Counted from the first letter of the stretch, positions 33,221 to 43,763 are shown. The stretch: DNA of 64,000 nt from Allolobophora icterica (GCA_963556255.1 OY744616.1:2312831-2376830); one strand, 5' to 3'. Notes: generated by a model from the letters alone, not told the origin. Made by a program: numbers and translations.

Positions 33221-33678
33221 TTAAGTAGAAGCAGTCCGCGCCACCGTGTCGACCCATAGTGAAATACCTTTCGATGGGCGACTGTTTTTCAAGCATGACG
33301 TCATCGAAAACTAGAAGGCTTCTGGCACTCTTATTTAATGATTCAACTGGAACTATTTCATCTGAGCAAGAGTGAAAGGAAGCCACTTCCTTCCCGGCAA
33401 CCTTTTCGAGTTCTGTTATCCAGTCGGGGAGGAACTGATATTTTTCCTGTCCCAGAAACTTTGAGTAGAGGTATAGCCGATGAAAACGCAGGTACCCCTT
33501 CTTCAACAGAAGGTTAAGCAGTAGGTTTGTTTTCCCACATCCGCTAGGCCCACAGATTATGCACCGTATACTGGATGGCAACAACCAATGGTGGTGTTTT
33601 CTCCCATCGTCAGCTTCGAGGTCAAAATTTGTTATTTCCATATAGAGACAACGAGTTATGATTGTATTCAACAAAAAC

Positions 33679-34536
33679 AATGTATTGTATTGTATTGTAT
33701 TGTATTGTATTTAAACATTTATAAAGCGCCTCTAGTAGGGTGAACCGTTCAGAGGCGCTCCCAGTGCGCAAGGCCGAGAGAAAAGAAATAAGTCTTGAGG
33801 AAAGTAAAAGAAGATGAGGGGTTACTTATTAAAATTAAAGAGCGAGTAGAAGGAGACAGTGTATTCCAGAGAGAGGGACCAATTGAGGCAAAAGATCGGG
33901 ACTGAGCCATAGCTGTTCTAGTACGAGGAACTGAGAGATCAAATCTGTTTGAGGAGCGAAGTGGACGATGCGAAGAGACAGAAAGAGGCCGGTGAATTAC
34001 ATCAATTAAATATTTGGGGGCGAGACCCCGCTGTGTCTTTGACACCAGAATAAGGATTTTAAACTTAATACGTGCAGAGAGAGGAAGCCAGTGCAGTTTC
34101 TCAAACATGAAGGATGAAATGCGTGAGTAGCGTGGCAGACGGGCAATTAATCTCGCAGCTGCATTTAGGACTGACTGCAGAGGCATGAGACGGACCTTAG
34201 GAAGACCGATTAGAAGCGAATTGCAGTAGTCAATTCTGGAGCAAATGAAAGCATGGACCAGCGTTGTGAAAACAGAGGAAGAGACAGATCGTCGAACAGC
34301 CCTGAAACGCCTTAAGTGGAAGTAGGAAACACGTGTGAGGTTAGAGATGTGATCTTTGAAGGAGAGAGAGCTATCAAGCGTAACACGTAGGTCACGTACA
34401 CTTGATGAAAAGGAGTAGTGAGGGAAGATTTCCAAGAGGAGGGCGAAATCAATCTTAAGCAACTGTTGAGGGGAGCCAAACCAAATGAACTGGGTTTTGG
34501 AGGCATTAAGACAGAGACGATTTGAGGACATCCAGG
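33679..34536 (-). mobile_element. CR1/L2-like LINE, 5'-truncated, with (TATTG)n tail
   Basis: The minus strand encodes a 260-residue piece of reverse transcriptase, starting at MSSNRLCLNASKTQF and including RIDYCNSLLIGLPK, NAAARLIARLPRYSRI and LHWLPLSARIKFKIL. Frame is open to a stop at 33749. The 3' end has the motif GAGGCGCTCCCAGTG and a TATTG microsatellite tail (33682-33710). AATGTATTG flanks both sides (33679-33687 and 34537-34545), a 9-bp target duplication, partly ambiguous with the tail. Confidence 0.9.
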
Positions 34537-34538
34537 AA

Positions 34539-35086
34539 TGTATTGCCTACGATGTAAGAAACATACTGAGACTTCAAATGAAACAATCATCGAGTTACGA
34601 AACGGGCGACCAGCCAAGAAGGGAACCTGTGCCGTCTGCGGTGCAAAGAAGAGCCAGATTTTGCCTTCGAAAGCGCGAAAGACTGGTGGTTCTCTACTGA
34701 ATAGGGCCCTCAACGCTCTACCTCTACCAGAAATGCATATGAGCCTTCCATCCGGTATGTCTTCGGAAGATAATCCGGGAGGTTCTTTTCAGAACACAGG
34801 AAAGTACTCTTACTGTGGACCATTCACAAAACTCGATAAACGGCTGTCACAACGCTATCACGGTGTTAATCATCTCGACCGTGCGTGCCTCCACCACGAT
34901 GTGGCTTACGCAGTTCATAAAGATACTACAGGGCGTAACCACGCAGATGACATCCTCGCTGCAGCTGCGTCGAAGATCGCACTCACCGATGAAACTCCGG
35001 ATTATGAGAAGAAGGATGCGCGGCTGGTATCAGCCATTATGTCAGCGAAGTCGAGGCTGGGGATGGGTGTTGGACGGCGGCGGTAG
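34539..35086 (+). CDS. Zinc-ribbon plus phospholipase A2 (parvovirus VP1-type) protein
   Basis: 182 residues starting MYCLRCKKHTE (the ATG is 34538-34540). Residues 3-34 form a four-Cys zinc ribbon (CxxC at 3/6 and 31/34, DUF5679 type). A basic linker follows, then a phospholipase A2 domain with calcium-loop-like YCGPFTK (92-98) and the His-Asp-containing DRACLHHDVAY (114-124). The family is used by parvoviral and other capsids to breach endosomes; here a virion membrane-escape role is inferred. It ends before the integrase gene, which is 50 bases downstream. The LINE at 33679-34536 lies immediately upstream and its target duplication contains the start codon, which is preserved. Confidence 0.85.
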
Positions 35087-35136
35087 TTTTCATTTGTGTA
35101 TGTGTTTTCCTGTTTGTAATATATAGTTTTACTGAA

Positions 35137-36150
35137 ATGTCTAAGAACCTTTCAACTATCTATTACAGCCCTAGAGGTTACTGGCGAGGTAAGGCTGCGG
35201 TGATAAAACTAGCCTCAGCCGCCAAAGTTTCCGAGGCCGAGGCTCGCGATTGGTTGAAGAAACAAGCTGTGTGGCAGATTTATCTTCCCGTTCCACGCCG
35301 CATTCCGCATCCAAAGTTTGAGGAAAATCGACCAAACGCCGTACACCAAGCCGATCTCTTGTTTTTACCTCACGATAAAGTAGGTCGAAAGACTTATAAA
35401 TACGCTCTCACTGTTGTTGATGTTGCCTCACGATACAAAGAAGCCGAACCGTTGATCAACAAAAGTGCGACCGAAGTCGCCGCCGCTTTAAGCCGGATCT
35501 ATAAGAGGGGCCCATTAACTTGGCCTCGACTCTTTCAGGTCGATCCTGCACGCGAATTTATGGGTGATTTTACACCGTTGCTGACGAAGCACGACGTTCT
35601 TGTAAGACGCGGACAGGCCGGAAATCATCGCCAACAGGGCATCGTTGAGCGTTTCAACCGAACACTGGCTGAGCGACTTTTCGGCGCTCAATACGCTCAG
35701 GAATTGCTCCTGGCTGCAAGGGGGTCATCCGAACGGTCAGTGGAATGGGTTCGCCGGTTGCCTGAAGTTGTGGCTGCATTAAACGATGAGCCGACGCGTT
35801 TGCTCGACAAAAAGCCGGTTGAAGCGATGAAAGCTGCTAAAGTGACACAGAAGCCCTCTCATTCACAAATGAAAACTCGTTTGTGGGGAATGGATGAACC
35901 TGTTCTCGGGCACGACGTTCTCGTTCGATATTTGTACGCTCCCGGCGAGCTCGAGGGTGGAAGCAAACGCGCCACCGACCCTAACTGGTCGCTCACTATC
36001 CACGCTATTTTGGATGTTGTTCGGCAACCTGGCCAACCGGCTTTATACCATCTAGTTGATGGGCCTGGCCGCGGTTTTGTCCGTGAGGAGCTGCTTCTGG
36101 TTCCTATGGGCACTGAGCTACCCCCAGATAGAATACTCAGCCGTCGTTGA
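35137..36150 (+). CDS. INT: Retroviral-type (RVE) integrase
   Basis: 337 residues, ATG at 35137. The catalytic triad is D73 (HQADLLFLP), D136 (FQVDPAREF) and E171 (GIVERFNRTLAERL), D-D-x34-E by my count. An HTH-like N-terminal segment (VSEAEARDWLKKQAVW) precedes the core, and the C-terminal part (EPVLGHDVLVRYLYAP, FVREELLLVPMG) is a chromo/SH3-like DNA-binding fold. Integrates the element to give the short flanking duplication. Directly downstream of the phospholipase gene on the same strand. Intact, with a stop at 36148-36150. Confidence 0.93.
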   Translation: MSKNLSTIYYSPRGYWRGKAAVIKLASAAKVSEAEARDWLKKQAVWQIYLPVPRRIPHPKFEENRPNAVHQADLLFLPHDKVGRKTYKYALTVVDVASRYKEAEPLINKSATEVAAALSRIYKRGPLTWPRLFQVDPAREFMGDFTPLLTKHDVLVRRGQAGNHRQQGIVERFNRTLAERLFGAQYAQELLLAARGSSERSVEWVRRLPEVVAALNDEPTRLLDKKPVEAMKAAKVTQKPSHSQMKTRLWGMDEPVLGHDVLVRYLYAPGELEGGSKRATDPNWSLTIHAILDVVRQPGQPALYHLVDGPGRGFVREELLLVPMGTELPPDRILSRR

Positions 36151-39100
36151 TTTTGTAGTGCCCGTATGCCAGCGTTGTTATCCCATCGGCCTCTATCCAC
36201 TTTTTTGTGTCTAATGGAGAGAGGCTGATCTTATTCTGCTCGTACACTCCGATCTGGTGGTCGTGGCTTCGAATCACGACTTGTGTGTGTCGCATCTCTT
36301 CTCGTTCGAACAGGCATTCCTTGTATAGCTCGTGGTGCAGATCCTTCTTCACAACTGCTCTCTGAACGCCTTTTGCTTTCCTGATCTCTGAACCACCCGA
36401 TTTTAAGATCGAGTACATCTTCGGACGCAATCCTACGAATTGGGCTATGGCAACTCCGTTACATTCATCCTTGAACTTGCCCACGACTTTCTTGTTCTCG
36501 ACGTCGTAGTACGGGCTGTCTCTATGAAACTCACTAAAGTCGTATAGATGCTTTTTGTTCCACATATCGGCATAGGCGTTCGGAGTTTCCACCTAAAATA
36601 ACAGGCTGTCAGTGTCTGTGTATAAGAGTTGAGCATTGTTGCCGTACTCGTTTTTCACATCGTTGTACCAGAAGTCGTACATCAGATGCTTGCTGAGGTC
36701 GAGGACAGCCTGACCAACATATACAGGTCTGTTTAACTTGAGCTTGGTCTTCAAACTGTGAATCGCGGCGAGTTGGTCGTTGAAGATTTTATGTGATATG
36801 TAGGCCGGGTCGGCAATTAGTTTACGAAGTTTGTCAACTTTTGAGGTCGGTACCAGGTTGACCCTGATTCTTTTTCTAAGATTTTCCATGGTTTTTCCGA
36901 AAACTGCATTATTAGCCAGTTTGAAGAAGTCTTTTTCAAATTCTGACGTTGCCTTCGCCCTCAATTTCGTATTCATCTCAATGTACGGGGCCATCCATGC
37001 CTCCTGTCTGAATTTAATGGCACGATGGACTTTAGAAACTCGTAGGCCCAACGAGTGGTAGAGTTTGAGATTTCTATAATGGACCACATACCGCTCCTTA
37101 GGTCGTAGGCTTGGTACTAACTTCACATGCTTTGTAAACTTGCCTCCCAACTCGTTCATAAGCACATTCTGATAGTCACTCAACCACTCCTCTTGGACTG
37201 TCAGGGTCTCTGGTGCTAGGGGATAGTCGTTGTGAGCAATGTGGAGGTGCTCCGGGTACTCGAGATCTACTTCAAGTAGGAAGCCTTCAGGCGCGTCGTC
37301 TGGAGTTTCCAACACTTCGTCGAGAGTTGGACTTTCCCAGCTAAATCCTCCAACTGGTAATGGCTGTTGCATCGCCCAGCCGTACAGGTTATTAGCGTCG
37401 AGATACATGATCCAGTTTTCTGGCTTCGTAGTATCATGATCTGGGCATTGCGGGTTGTTGGCTTTTGCGAAGCGCTTAGATACCATCGAAATTCCGCCTC
37501 GAAGACCTTTCTCAACGAACAAGTGCATATCTATATCGGTGAATAGTTCGAGTTCGATCTTCGTCTTTTTCAGCAAAGCGTCCCAGGCCATTCCTGGTAG
37601 GCTGAAGTAGTTAGCCGGGTCCAGACTGTAGTGCTTCATCGATGTGTCTCTGAAGGTCTCGAATACATCGGCTAATAGAAGTACATCCGTGCGGAGATAC
37701 AAGTCGTGATAGTCGCCCAGAGTTTTACAGTCGAATTCGTTCCATACTCGTTGGGCGTGTTCATAATCCTCATCAGAGATGTTCTCTCGGGACAGTCTGC
37801 TGTAGAACGCTTCTTTGGGTGGAAGTCTGTCTTCTTCGAAGCGGTGGTAATCGTCAATGTGCTCGTAACAATATACGCCCTTTCGTCTCAACAGATCTAG
37901 TTTTGTCCTATCATCATGAACGAAATTTTCCTTTATATATGCCGTTGTCACTTTCAAATCCTCTAGCGACAGATTTCCTGATAATTTATCCAACGAGCTG
38001 TTTAGAAACTGGAGGCTGTCGATGAACTGTAGTTGTCCTATGTTGAATGTCATGTACTTCTCCATATTGTTTGGAATACAGTTAATTTCAGTTTCCTCAT
38101 CCTGTGCGGCCTCACAGCTACCTATCGCTTGCATTATGAGGTGGCTGTCGTAACCTCGCAGATTGTGGAAGACCACCGGTACCTTACACTTATCTGGATA
38201 TATTCGAAGTTTGAGGTTGCAGGCGTTATGAGCGGCACCTCGATATTTACCGGTAATGTGACAGTGGTCGCGAACTCTATCCTCTTCGAGCGCTTCTCCG
38301 CAGATATGACATTCAGTAGCCTCTCGGAATGATTGGCGATCAACTGCTGACATAACCATCTTAGCTGGGGTGGCCAGCCTTTGTTTGATAGTGGCTAGCT
38401 CGCCTTGTAGTCGTTGTAGGAACTCTTGCACGGCGTTCTCTCCACGATATAAAACTGGTTTCTTCGTGCGGCCATCGTATCGAACCACTATATAACAGAA
38501 GCTACACGGTTTCTGCTCAGCTATCTGTCTGGTGTTGCTCTCGTTGGGATTCATGGCCGCATTTATGACAGGCACGTTCAACGCCTCAAAGTCTGCGTAT
38601 ATGATATATGGGGTTTGCATCTGTTTGCGATGATTCTGGAATTTGAGGATATTTTCATCCTCTTTTGGCATCTCAATTCGCTGAGGCTTCTTACTGATGC
38701 CCTGGCAATCTTTGATATGGGCATCCAGCAAGTCTTGTCTACAGAATATGTGTAGGCACCGACGACATGGATGTTTTCGTCCATGAAATTTGCTGTTTTT
38801 ATAAAGGATGCGGGCTAGATCCTTGATCCAGACATAATGAAAATTTTCATTTGCGTCATCGGCCAGTAGTAGAAGGTCAAGATTGTGGACACTGGCCCGG
38901 TTTGAAATGTGAATTGGATACAAAGCTGTATCCCACCCGAAGACTGAGACGCTTATAGTTGGATTTTGACGTTCGAACTTACCGATATCTGTGACCTTCA
39001 CTGGAAATTCTATATCGTCAAAGTTTAGCTCCTGCAGGTGGGTCTGATACTTATAGGGGCGATTCGGATTTTGATCTGCTGGGTATATTGCGCTTAAAAT

Positions 39101-39625
39101 GGCCCACTCAAAGCATCGGTTATCTTCATTCTTAACATTAATAACCGTGCGAGGGGGGATGTACTTTGGTGTGGGAAAGTAGCTCTTTCCTCGGAAAGGC
39201 TTATATCTTGCAACACCGAGGTCTAGCCCCACGACCCGCTTCAATCTCCACCCCGATCCCTCATTGGTGTACTCTTCGAGGAGGCTTAGTACTTCGGCCT
39301 TGGCCTTTCGTATAGCCCCTTGGATTTTACCCGCATTGGTAACTGGTTCTGCTTTGCTTCGAAAGTAGACCGTCTTGGTAATAGTACCCGGGGTAGCGTT
39401 GTCATCATACACATTATCAACAGTCGGAGCCAGCTTTTCCAACTCAACTGTCAACACTTGCGAGTATTTCAGACCGTCTTGTTTCAACAGCTCTTCGTTG
39501 AGTTGCGCCTCAATGTTCTGCTCCATTGCACTCAAGAAAGCCAACGCATCTCCTTCCAGCCTGTGATTAAGCGGCACTTCTGCGCGGAAGTCTCTCAGAT
39601 GCTGATTGGCTAGCTCTCTGTGCAC
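36137..39625 (-). pseudogene. POLB: Protein-primed type DNA polymerase B, with in-frame TAG
   Basis: Replicative polymerase of the element. The ATG at 39625 opens a 1010-codon frame with a Cys/His-rich N-terminal finger (CRRCLHIFC), exonuclease motifs I (YADFEAL, about 343-350), II (FHNLRGYDSHL) and III ([13 protein letters not shown]), an HNH-like insertion (CHICGEALEEDRVRDHCH), and polymerase motifs A (YLDANNLYGWAM), B (KLANNAVFGKTMEN) and C (YTDTDSLLF). Directly after motif C a TAG stop (36593-36595) ends the frame; the same frame continues for 151 codons (36137-36592) with typical C-terminal sequence such as DLHHELYKECLFEREEM. No other breaks are visible. The protein could be made only with stop readthrough. 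Confidence 0.93.
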
Positions 39626-39879
39626 TAGAAAGGGTGGTGGTCACCTCTATCCTTCTTATTTAGGAGTGGGTCGAATTGTGCCAGAAGGGCCTTACGTTTT
39701 GCCCCTCTATGCTTACGCGCTGGAGGAATTGGCCTTGGAAGCAGTGGCTGTAGTAAGCGCCTTTTGACTGCATCTGGGATTGGTTCGTCTAAGATATTTT
39801 GTAGAACAGCTCGAAGAGCTGGGGGACCGGTAAACTCACCCAACAATTGTTCTATTTTTTCATTCGTAGACAATGCCAT
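39625..39879 (-). CDS. Small Polinton hypothetical upstream of polymerase
   Basis: 84 residues from ATG at 39879, MALSTNEKIEQLLGEF. It is basic and proline-rich in the C-terminal half (LPRPIPPARKHRGAKRKA). Its stop codon overlaps the polymerase ATG, so it is probably translated from the same transcript or is the 5' part of the polymerase transcript. No known family. It could be a terminal-protein-like or DNA-binding peptide, but that is speculative. Confidence 0.45.
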   Translation of the reverse strand: MALSTNEKIEQLLGEFTGPPALRAVLQNILDEPIPDAVKRRLLQPLLPRPIPPARKHRGAKRKALLAQFDPLLNKKDRGDHHPF

Positions 39880-40040
39880 AGTTATAAATTATTTTATACT
39901 ACTGTGGCAAACTTTTCTCTAATACAATAATTATATCATTTGTTCAAAATGAAATTTTGTTTACTGATATTCGATTGACGCTTGCTCATCTGTATTACCT
40001 CAATACAATAACTATATCATTTGTTCAAATGATAATTTTT

Positions 40041-40316
40041 TTATTCTACTGATATATTTGATAGTCGCTTCCATTCTTTATTAAATTCACGGACTAGCCC
40101 ACCTCGTCGAGCTCTGAAATATTTAGCGAAATAACCACACTTCATACACTCACCTAAGTGGTTTTTGATTCCCCTTCCACATTTGGCCCATGGTCTTGTC
40201 TCGTAGCCATTTCGCAGCTGTGCTAAATGTTTGAAACAATATTCCCCAATGCATCTACGAGGGCAAAGATTTTCTTTACCTATCATAAGCCATTTGCAAA
40301 AGTTTTGCCCTAACAT
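40041..40316 (-). CDS. Small cysteine-rich Polinton protein
   Basis: 91 residues from ATG at 40316. It carries clustered Cys/His residues (CPRRCIGEYCFKH, then CGRGIKNHLGECMKCGYF), consistent with one or two zinc-binding knuckles, and a basic C-terminus (RARRGGLVREFNKEWKR). A nucleic-acid-binding role is likely but unproved. It is the first gene inside the right terminal repeat, transcribed inward toward the polymerase. An about 60-base segment upstream of the polymerase start is repeated imperfectly (39920-39975 and 40000-40060). Confidence 0.65.
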   Translation of the reverse strand: MLGQNFCKWLMIGKENLCPRRCIGEYCFKHLAQLRNGYETRPWAKCGRGIKNHLGECMKCGYFAKYFRARRGGLVREFNKEWKRLSNISVE

Positions 40317-40431
40317 TATGTTTCATGTATACCACAACCTATTCATTTATTTAAATTGAAAAATGACCCGGTTTGGGCCGGCCTGGTGGGAGGTTCTCGG
40401 CCGGCAGCAAACGTTGGTAATCTCATTTCTT

Positions 40432-40613
40432 TACCCTGAATGACCATTCCATTCCCTCTGGCAGGCCCTTGAGGGCGCCAACAGGTTGGTGTTTCAGATT
40501 CACTCATTGTAAGGGTTTTTTAAGCTTTCAGAACTCCACCTAGCGACTGCGTTGAAACGCCTACTTAACGCCACCTCGCGAGTGTGATTTGAAACGCCTA
40601 CTTAACCCCTACT
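40432..40613 (-). repeat. Right terminal inverted repeat of the Polinton
   Basis: Inverse of 21022-21201, ending CCTACTTAACCCCTACT at 40613 and followed by GCCCC. It includes the two subterminal 37-base units in inverse order. 40614-40984 beyond it holds no recognised gene. Confidence 0.93.
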
Positions 40614-40984
40614 GCCCCTTATTTGGTTAGCCAATCTCACTTAGGGACAGACACTGATCTTGTGCCTCGTTAGGGCCAACTTGTTAATTTATCGTTGCTC
40701 TGAGTCCCGCAAATAATTCATGTCGTAAATTGTTCAGTTGTAAAGTAAATCAGAAGGCTGTTTGAATGTTTGTTAAATAAATAAATAAATATAATATATA
40801 AAGGCCTACCGGTATATATACATATATTAAGAGAGGTAAATAATCAATGTTAATCGTAATACAATTCCAGTTAATCTAATTAAGAAATCTACTATAGTTA
40901 TTGGTACGATTGAAGCATCTTTCTCATCCTTCTACATCTTCATTAAGGACACGTTGGACTTATTTTTTCCGATTAAAAAGATAA

Positions 40985-41990
40985 CCATCAAAGCCCGTGA
41001 ACCTTCTTGTATGTCACCTTACCTCAAGCATCTTCTGAGAAAAACAACCATATGTATCGGCGTGGTCGACAAACAACTGCAGACCGAATAAACCAAATAA
41101 TTGCAAGCCACAACAAAAATACCTCGCGCGTGGATCGACGCACCTCAGACTGTGGTCTGAGGTGCGTCGATTGCGTGGGGAAGATAAAGAGCGCCCCAAA
41201 CAGGACGGCAAAATTTCCGCCGACAGTCTTAATGAACACTACTGCAAAACATCCACTGACCTTCAGTATATACGACCAGCTGCAAAAACAACAGTCACCT
41301 CCGCAGATGCTGTAGAAATTGAAGACTACCATGTCTATTCTGCCTTAACATCCATTCGCGGCACTTCGGAGGGGCCAGACGGACTTCCTTCATGGCTCTT
41401 GTCAAGCATGGCTCATCTTCTGGCTACTCCATTTTCCAACCTCTACAAGAAGTCACTAACTGAGTCTTACATCCCTCCGCAATGGAAGGAGAGTAAAATC
41501 ACTCCTATCCCGAAGATCTCCAGACCAGTGACAGAGGCTGATTACCGCCCAATATCCATCACACCAGTATTATGTAAAATTTTGGAAAAATTTGTTGTGC
41601 AAATGTACTATTATCCAATCCGTACCAACCCCAAGGAAAATAGTTCTTATTCAGATCAATATGCCAAAACATCGAAACAGTTCGGATGACGATAAACAAA
41701 TGAAAACCCTTAAGATCGACTCGGACTGTTTCATTCCACCCTCCGACGTGGTCCGCGACCTTGGCGTAATGTTAGATAACAATCTTAACATGACTCATCA
41801 CATTTCATCCAGTGCCAGATCATGCTACTTCCATCTTCGCCGAATTCGACAAGTGAAACGCTGCCTAAATGAAAGATGCCTCCGTATTCTTGCTCAAGCC
41901 CTCGTCATTTCTCGCCTCGACTACTGCAACTCTGTCCTGTCCGGTCTTCCCTCATCGACACTACAACCTCTATCATCTGTTCTTGATGTG
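40985..41990 (+). pseudogene. CR1/L2-like LINE reverse transcriptase, internally deleted
   Basis: The plus strand gives, in shifting frames, SPYLKHLLRK, then GPDGLPSWLLSSM and EADYRPISITPVLCKILEKFVV (fingers/palm start) and then, after a break at about 41600-41700, PPSDVVRDLGVMLDN, RSCYFHLRRIRQVKR and SRLDYCNSVLSGLPS (thumb). The middle with the catalytic YxDD is missing. A perfect 17-base inverted repeat (ATCGACGCACCTCAGAC) lies at 41132-41171. The frame is ended by a hairpin element at 41991. Confidence 0.8.
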
Positions 41991-42199
41991 GACGCCACTG
42001 TTTGATGGCCCGATCGATGATCACGTGGTCAAACAGCTGCAACTCTTCAATCAGACGCGAAATCCAAACCTGGAGTGTACTGGAGGAGCGCGTTTATCGT
42101 TCCCACATTCGTGACGTCGATCACCGGAGGCGCGTCTGATTGAAGAGTGGCAGCTGTTTGATCACGTGATCATCGATCGGGCCATCAAACAGTGGCGTC
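41991..42199. mobile_element. Hairpin MITE in the LINE
   Basis: Arms of 69 bases (41991-42059 and 42131-42199) match inversely with two mismatches, with a 71-base loop. The arms contain a TGATCACGTG core. Flanks GATGTG and CACGTC are not a clean duplication. 42200-43216 holds nothing recognised apart from AT-rich stretches. Confidence 0.75.
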
Positions 42200-43216
42200 C
42201 ACGTCCACGGTCGTGTGTCCGTGAACAAAAAGGACATTTTGAACACCAGCTGTAGCTGAACTTCACTTCCTTATGGCTCTTGTATGTTGGAAACTTCCCA
42301 TTTTCAGGGCTGCGTCTCAAACATTCACAAACTTGACAAACTCGGCAACATTTCCAAACGACGCTAGGATTTGGTTGTAATAGGCCCTATGGCTATTGTT
42401 GTTGTTTTTAAAATTTCAGGCAAATGCTAAAAGTTTTGACCGAGTTATGACACTTTTTCTTGGGCTCCACTTTTCATCGGGACACAGTGTAGATCAGAAA
42501 TAGCGTCTGAGGGCATTCGTTGCAACGTCTCTGGATTTATTCGACGCTGGATATTGTATTTCGAGCTGTTGTGGATTTATTCGTACTACGTTCGAAATTT
42601 TGTGAATCTGATGCTGTCCCGCTTGTGAAATTAATCGGAGTAAATTCTCAGTTTCTTGTCTAAATTGTTACAACACATTGCTTATTTCTGTCAAAGTAAC
42701 TATGGTATATAAGGGTTAGTTGTTAGTGTAGTCAGTGTAATATAATATAATATTTTCGTTTATTATTCAACCTGACTTTCACACCGCAGTCAGTTACAGT
42801 AAACATATGTACATACAGTAGAAACGGCAGCCACGCAGGGCGCCTTACATGTATATACAATAGAAGCACATGATAATAGTTTTACAGGAGTCGAATATAA
42901 CTGCTTATAAGGCGGCAAATCACGGTCTACAATTTATTTAATCACCGCCACCACCTAGCGAGTGAAAGGCTAATTAAACCTAGGGTCTGCTGGGTTCGAT
43001 CTTGGTACCTGCTGCTCTTCACGCCAGTGTGTTATCCATCACTCTACGGGCCCCCCAAACTGTGAAACTGCATTACCGTGAAACTCATTGGATTGTCTCT
43101 ATTTGATGGATCATTCATTTGCATAAAAGATATAATTAAATTCTCTTCGATCTTTGGGTTTGGATGTTGGTCGTAGTGATAGGCATGAAGGTGCTGTTCG
43201 CCCGTACTCTTCTCTG

Positions 43217-43763
43217 TATCGGCCTTCTTCTGCCATGGGCCAACTGCTCGAAAGCAAAGCAGTAGGAAAGCGTGCATTAGATCACAAGTTAGATGGTATG
43301 AGTGACAACTTAGACGATGTTAGAGAAACACAAATGGAACTAGTTAAGTAATTTAGCTGATGTCAGAGGCAATGTTGCTGATTTAAGAGGCAGCCAGGTG
43401 AACCTAGCTGTTAATCTAGAAGAAATGAGAGACAACCAGTTAGAAATGAGAGATAACCAACCTGTACTTCTAGAGCGCCTGGAGAGACTAGAAGAGGTTA
43501 CTTCTATTGGTTCCGCAAGTCGTAATCGAACTCGAGATCATTCGCCTCGTATGATTGCTTTTCCTATGGCAGCCGTGCTCTTGCCACTCGATGTGCCAAA
43601 TGTCGTTCGGAGTAACTTTGATCCGCTCGGAGTAAGGTCTGAGCAGGGAGCCAGTGCACCTACACCCTCGGTAAGAAGGAGTGAACGGTTACAGTTGAAG
43701 TCGGGGTTAAATTATGAAGAGATAGGAAAACCGCTGGAGTCGACTCCCAACAGATCCTGTTGA
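43217..43763 (+). CDS. Unrecognised ORF with a repeated coiled-coil-like region
   Basis: Two frames joined by one stop. The first (to 43351) ends KLDGMSDNLDDVRETQMELVK. The second continues LADVRGNVADLRGSQ, then EEMRDNQLEMRDNQPVLLERLERLEEV, a seven-residue-type repeat consistent with a coiled coil. A proline/serine-rich C-terminal region follows with VRRSERLQLKSG, a motif like those near the C-terminus of some retrotransposon polyproteins. No known domain. The start is uncertain and a gene may be broken or a fragment of a larger one. Tandem repeats lie just downstream. Confidence 0.3.

Larger units (their letters stand above)
31141..33641 (-). pseudogene. ATP: DNA-packaging ATPase (FtsK/HerA type), split by a piggyBac insertion
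   Basis: The N-terminal half (33225-33641, 139 codons) starts MEITNFDLEADD at the ATG and has Walker A GPSGCGKT (residues 31-38) and Walker B LLVFDDVM. The C-terminal half (31141-31410) carries FRIPKQAIRDNANLIV and ends at a stop at 31141. Both halves abut TTAA (33221-33224 and 31407-31410), so the insert (31411-33220) interrupts one frame in the middle. The frame of the two parts agrees across the TTAA. Total coding length without the insert is about 228 codons, normal for this family. As it stands the gene is broken. Confidence 0.92.
21022..40613. mobile_element. Polinton/Maverick (adintovirus-like) element, 19.6 kb
   Basis: Both ends start AGTAGGGGTTAAGTAGGCG in inverted orientation, and GCCCC flanks both sides (21017-21021, 40614-40618). 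That is 5 bp, where 6 is usual for the class. Inside lie polymerase B, integrase, packaging ATPase, protease, major capsid protein, penton, small core-like proteins, a fibre, a phospholipase A2 and several unknowns. Structural genes run on the minus strand (23388-33641), phospholipase and integrase on plus (34539-36150), and polymerase plus two small genes on minus (36137-40316). A piggyBac derivative and a LINE are inserted, the polymerase has a TAG, and the left 2.2 kb has been filled by repeats. Confidence 0.95.
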
